DNA of 7,144 nucleotides, taken from the NCBI GenBank assembly GCA_015485995.1, contig WFSP01000026.1, forward strand, positions 1 through 7,144. The letters run 5' to 3'. Both the position numbers and the translations under genes were made by a program. This DNA comes from Caldisericales bacterium. Lineage in GTDB: Bacteria > Caldisericota > Caldisericia > Caldisericales > Caldisericaceae. Below, piece by piece: positions 6,447-7,144 of this stretch. The first letter of the stretch is position 1, and each line of letters starts with the position of its first letter. The notes under the pieces are model-generated. The model saw only the letters and a program-made list of their open reading frames with translations, had not been told where the DNA came from and made no database searches.

Positions 6447-6485
6447 GTAGTTTTTTAAACTTTTTTTAAAAATCTCAAAATTAGT

Positions 6486-6640
6486 ATTAATACGACCTAC
6501 ATAAGTTCAAAATGCATAAGGCTCCTGTAAAGGTTATATACTAGACAAACAGGTAAATGAAAGCTAAACATATACAAAGGCAAGGTATAATATTTAACAG
6601 CAATGATTATCAGTATGTGCATAAAGCGAATAAAAAATAA
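6486..6640 (+). pseudogene. Decayed IS left end with transposase N-terminal remnant
   Basis: This stretch is an imperfect direct copy of 6687-6837, the promoter region and first codons of the intact transposase. Shared blocks include CATAAGTTCA (6500/6698), GTAAATGAAAGCTAA (6553/6752) and ACATATACA (6568/6767). At the position of the transposase ATG this copy has ATA (6590-6592). It then reads FNSNDYQYVHKANKK and stops at TAA (6638-6640), against FNDDYQYVYERRKTK in the intact copy. The ribosome binding site is also degraded (AAGGCAAGG against AGGAGG). Weak similarity may continue past the stop to about 6665. It is the remnant of a related or identical element, non-functional for protein. About 45 bp of unrelated sequence, including a run of six Gs (6641-6646), separate it from the intact copy. 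Confidence 0.6.
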
Positions 6641-6732
6641 GGGGGGACAGCAACAAGACAACAAACCTAAGTGGCCTCATAACGGCATTAATAATTGCAT
6701 AAGTTCAGAAACATATGAGACTCTTGTAAATG

Positions 6733-6741
6733 TGATATACT
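6733..6741 (+). promoter_or_regulatory. Candidate extended -10 promoter of the transposase
   Basis: TGATATACT is an extended -10 (TG-n-TATACT) about 50 nt before the transposase ATG. No convincing -35 is present. The decayed copy reads TTATATACT at the matching place (6534-6542), so the extended -10 TG is lost there. Confidence 0.35.
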
Positions 6742-6790
6742 GGACAAAAGAGTAAATGAAAGCTAACACATATACAGGAGGTTAAAGAGT

Positions 6791-7144
6791 ATGTTTAATG
6801 ATGATTACCAATATGTATATGAAAGAAGAAAAACAAAAGGAAACAGTATTAGCAAATCAAACAATATGCTAAAAGGAAAAGTATTGGCTCTATCTGATGG
6901 TACAGCAGTACATCTAAGGAGTGCATCGTTATTCTCTATGAGTAAAACTGCACAGTTTAGATTAAAAGTAATAGAGTTCTCTAATAAATACAGTGTTAAA
7001 GAAGCATCAGATGCATTCAATGTATCAAGGGCTACTATATACAGATGGAAGAAGTTGTTAAAAGATTCAGGCAGTAAACTAAACAGCCTCATCCCTAAAC
7101 CAAGGAGGCCTAAGAGATTGAGAAAGATGACAGTAGATCCAGAG
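6791..7144 (+). CDS. IS transposase, N-terminal part, helix-turn-helix then expected DDE integrase core (runs off the right edge)
   Basis: The ATG at 6791 is preceded by AGGAGG (6776-6781) at 9-nt spacing, and the frame stays open for 118 codons to the window end. Residues 1-50 are a polar leader. Residues 53-90 form a clear helix-turn-helix: QFRLKVIEFSNKYSVKEASD then FNVSRATIYRWKKLLK. A basic, proline-rich segment follows (IPKPRRPKRLRKMTVDPE). This order is characteristic of IS481/IS3-like transposases, where the helix-turn-helix binds the element's ends and an rve-type DDE catalytic domain follows; that domain would lie beyond the window. The family is therefore inferred from the N-terminal half only. 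No frameshift or stop is seen, so the copy may be intact. A decayed relative lies about 200 bp upstream. Confidence 0.8.
   Translation, partial: MFNDDYQYVYERRKTKGNSISKSNNMLKGKVLALSDGTAVHLRSASLFSMSKTAQFRLKVIEFSNKYSVKEASDAFNVSRATIYRWKKLLKDSGSKLNSLIPKPRRPKRLRKMTVDPE

Larger units (their letters stand above)
6687..7144 (+). mobile_element. Insertion sequence, left part (continues beyond the window)
   Basis: The non-coding part conserved between the two copies (6698-6790 against 6500-6589) and the transposase start define the left portion of an insertion sequence. The true terminal inverted repeat cannot be located without the right end; the ATTAATA shared by both copies (6486/6687) is the outermost clear match. 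The element points rightward out of the window. Confidence 0.55.

Noticed and set aside
6448..6472. AT-rich palindrome AGTTTTTTAAACT with following T-run as a terminator
   Set aside because: The stem is only about 5 bp and nearly all A-T, and no plus-strand gene ends just upstream.
6805..7092. 95-codon minus-strand reading frame
   Set aside because: It lies wholly antisense to the transposase, which has a strong ribosome binding site and a recognisable helix-turn-helix.
1..7144. CRISPR array, tRNA or rRNA genes
   Set aside because: No regularly spaced repeats and no tRNA-like or rRNA-like segments were seen on either strand.

Overview
The window is low in G+C, uses strong Shine-Dalgarno sequences, packs its genes tightly and has a heterodimeric exporter pair. 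This suggests a low-G+C anaerobic or thermophilic bacterium (Firmicutes, Caldisericum or Thermotoga-like). That assignment is an inference from style only; there is no rRNA or other marker gene.

Layout. (1) Positions 1-701, minus strand: a TlpA-like membrane-anchored thioredoxin-fold protein, followed 42 bp downstream by the first 29 codons of a TldD/PmbA-like protein that leaves the window at base 1. (2) Positions 702-799: a 98-bp divergent promoter region. (3) Positions 800-5474, plus strand: a compact four-gene operon. It holds a histidine phosphatase, a class I SAM-dependent methyltransferase, and the two half-transporters of a heterodimeric ABC exporter. The genes overlap or abut, so they are almost certainly co-transcribed. 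In the exporter pair, one ATP site is canonical and the other is degenerate, with the altered residues split between the two chains. (4) Positions 5487-6263, minus strand: a secreted lipoprotein convergent with the operon, only 12 bp away from it. (5) Positions 6264-6446: the control region of the lipoprotein. It has a near-consensus promoter, a leader of about 150 nt that starts with a long bulged hairpin, and a strong intrinsic terminator lying before the gene. The bulge of the hairpin is complementary to the 5' arm of the terminator, which is the arrangement of a transcription attenuator or riboswitch. I could not match it to a known class. (6) Positions 6486-7144, plus strand: an insertion-sequence region. 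A decayed copy of a transposase promoter and N-terminus lies about 200 bp upstream of an apparently intact copy, whose transposase reading frame runs off the right edge.

How the parts may work together. The operon probably couples small-molecule metabolism (phosphatase, methyltransferase) with export through the ABC heterodimer, but the substrate is unknown. The lipoprotein faces the operon and is not part of it. The most interesting element is the lipoprotein leader at 6312-6411.
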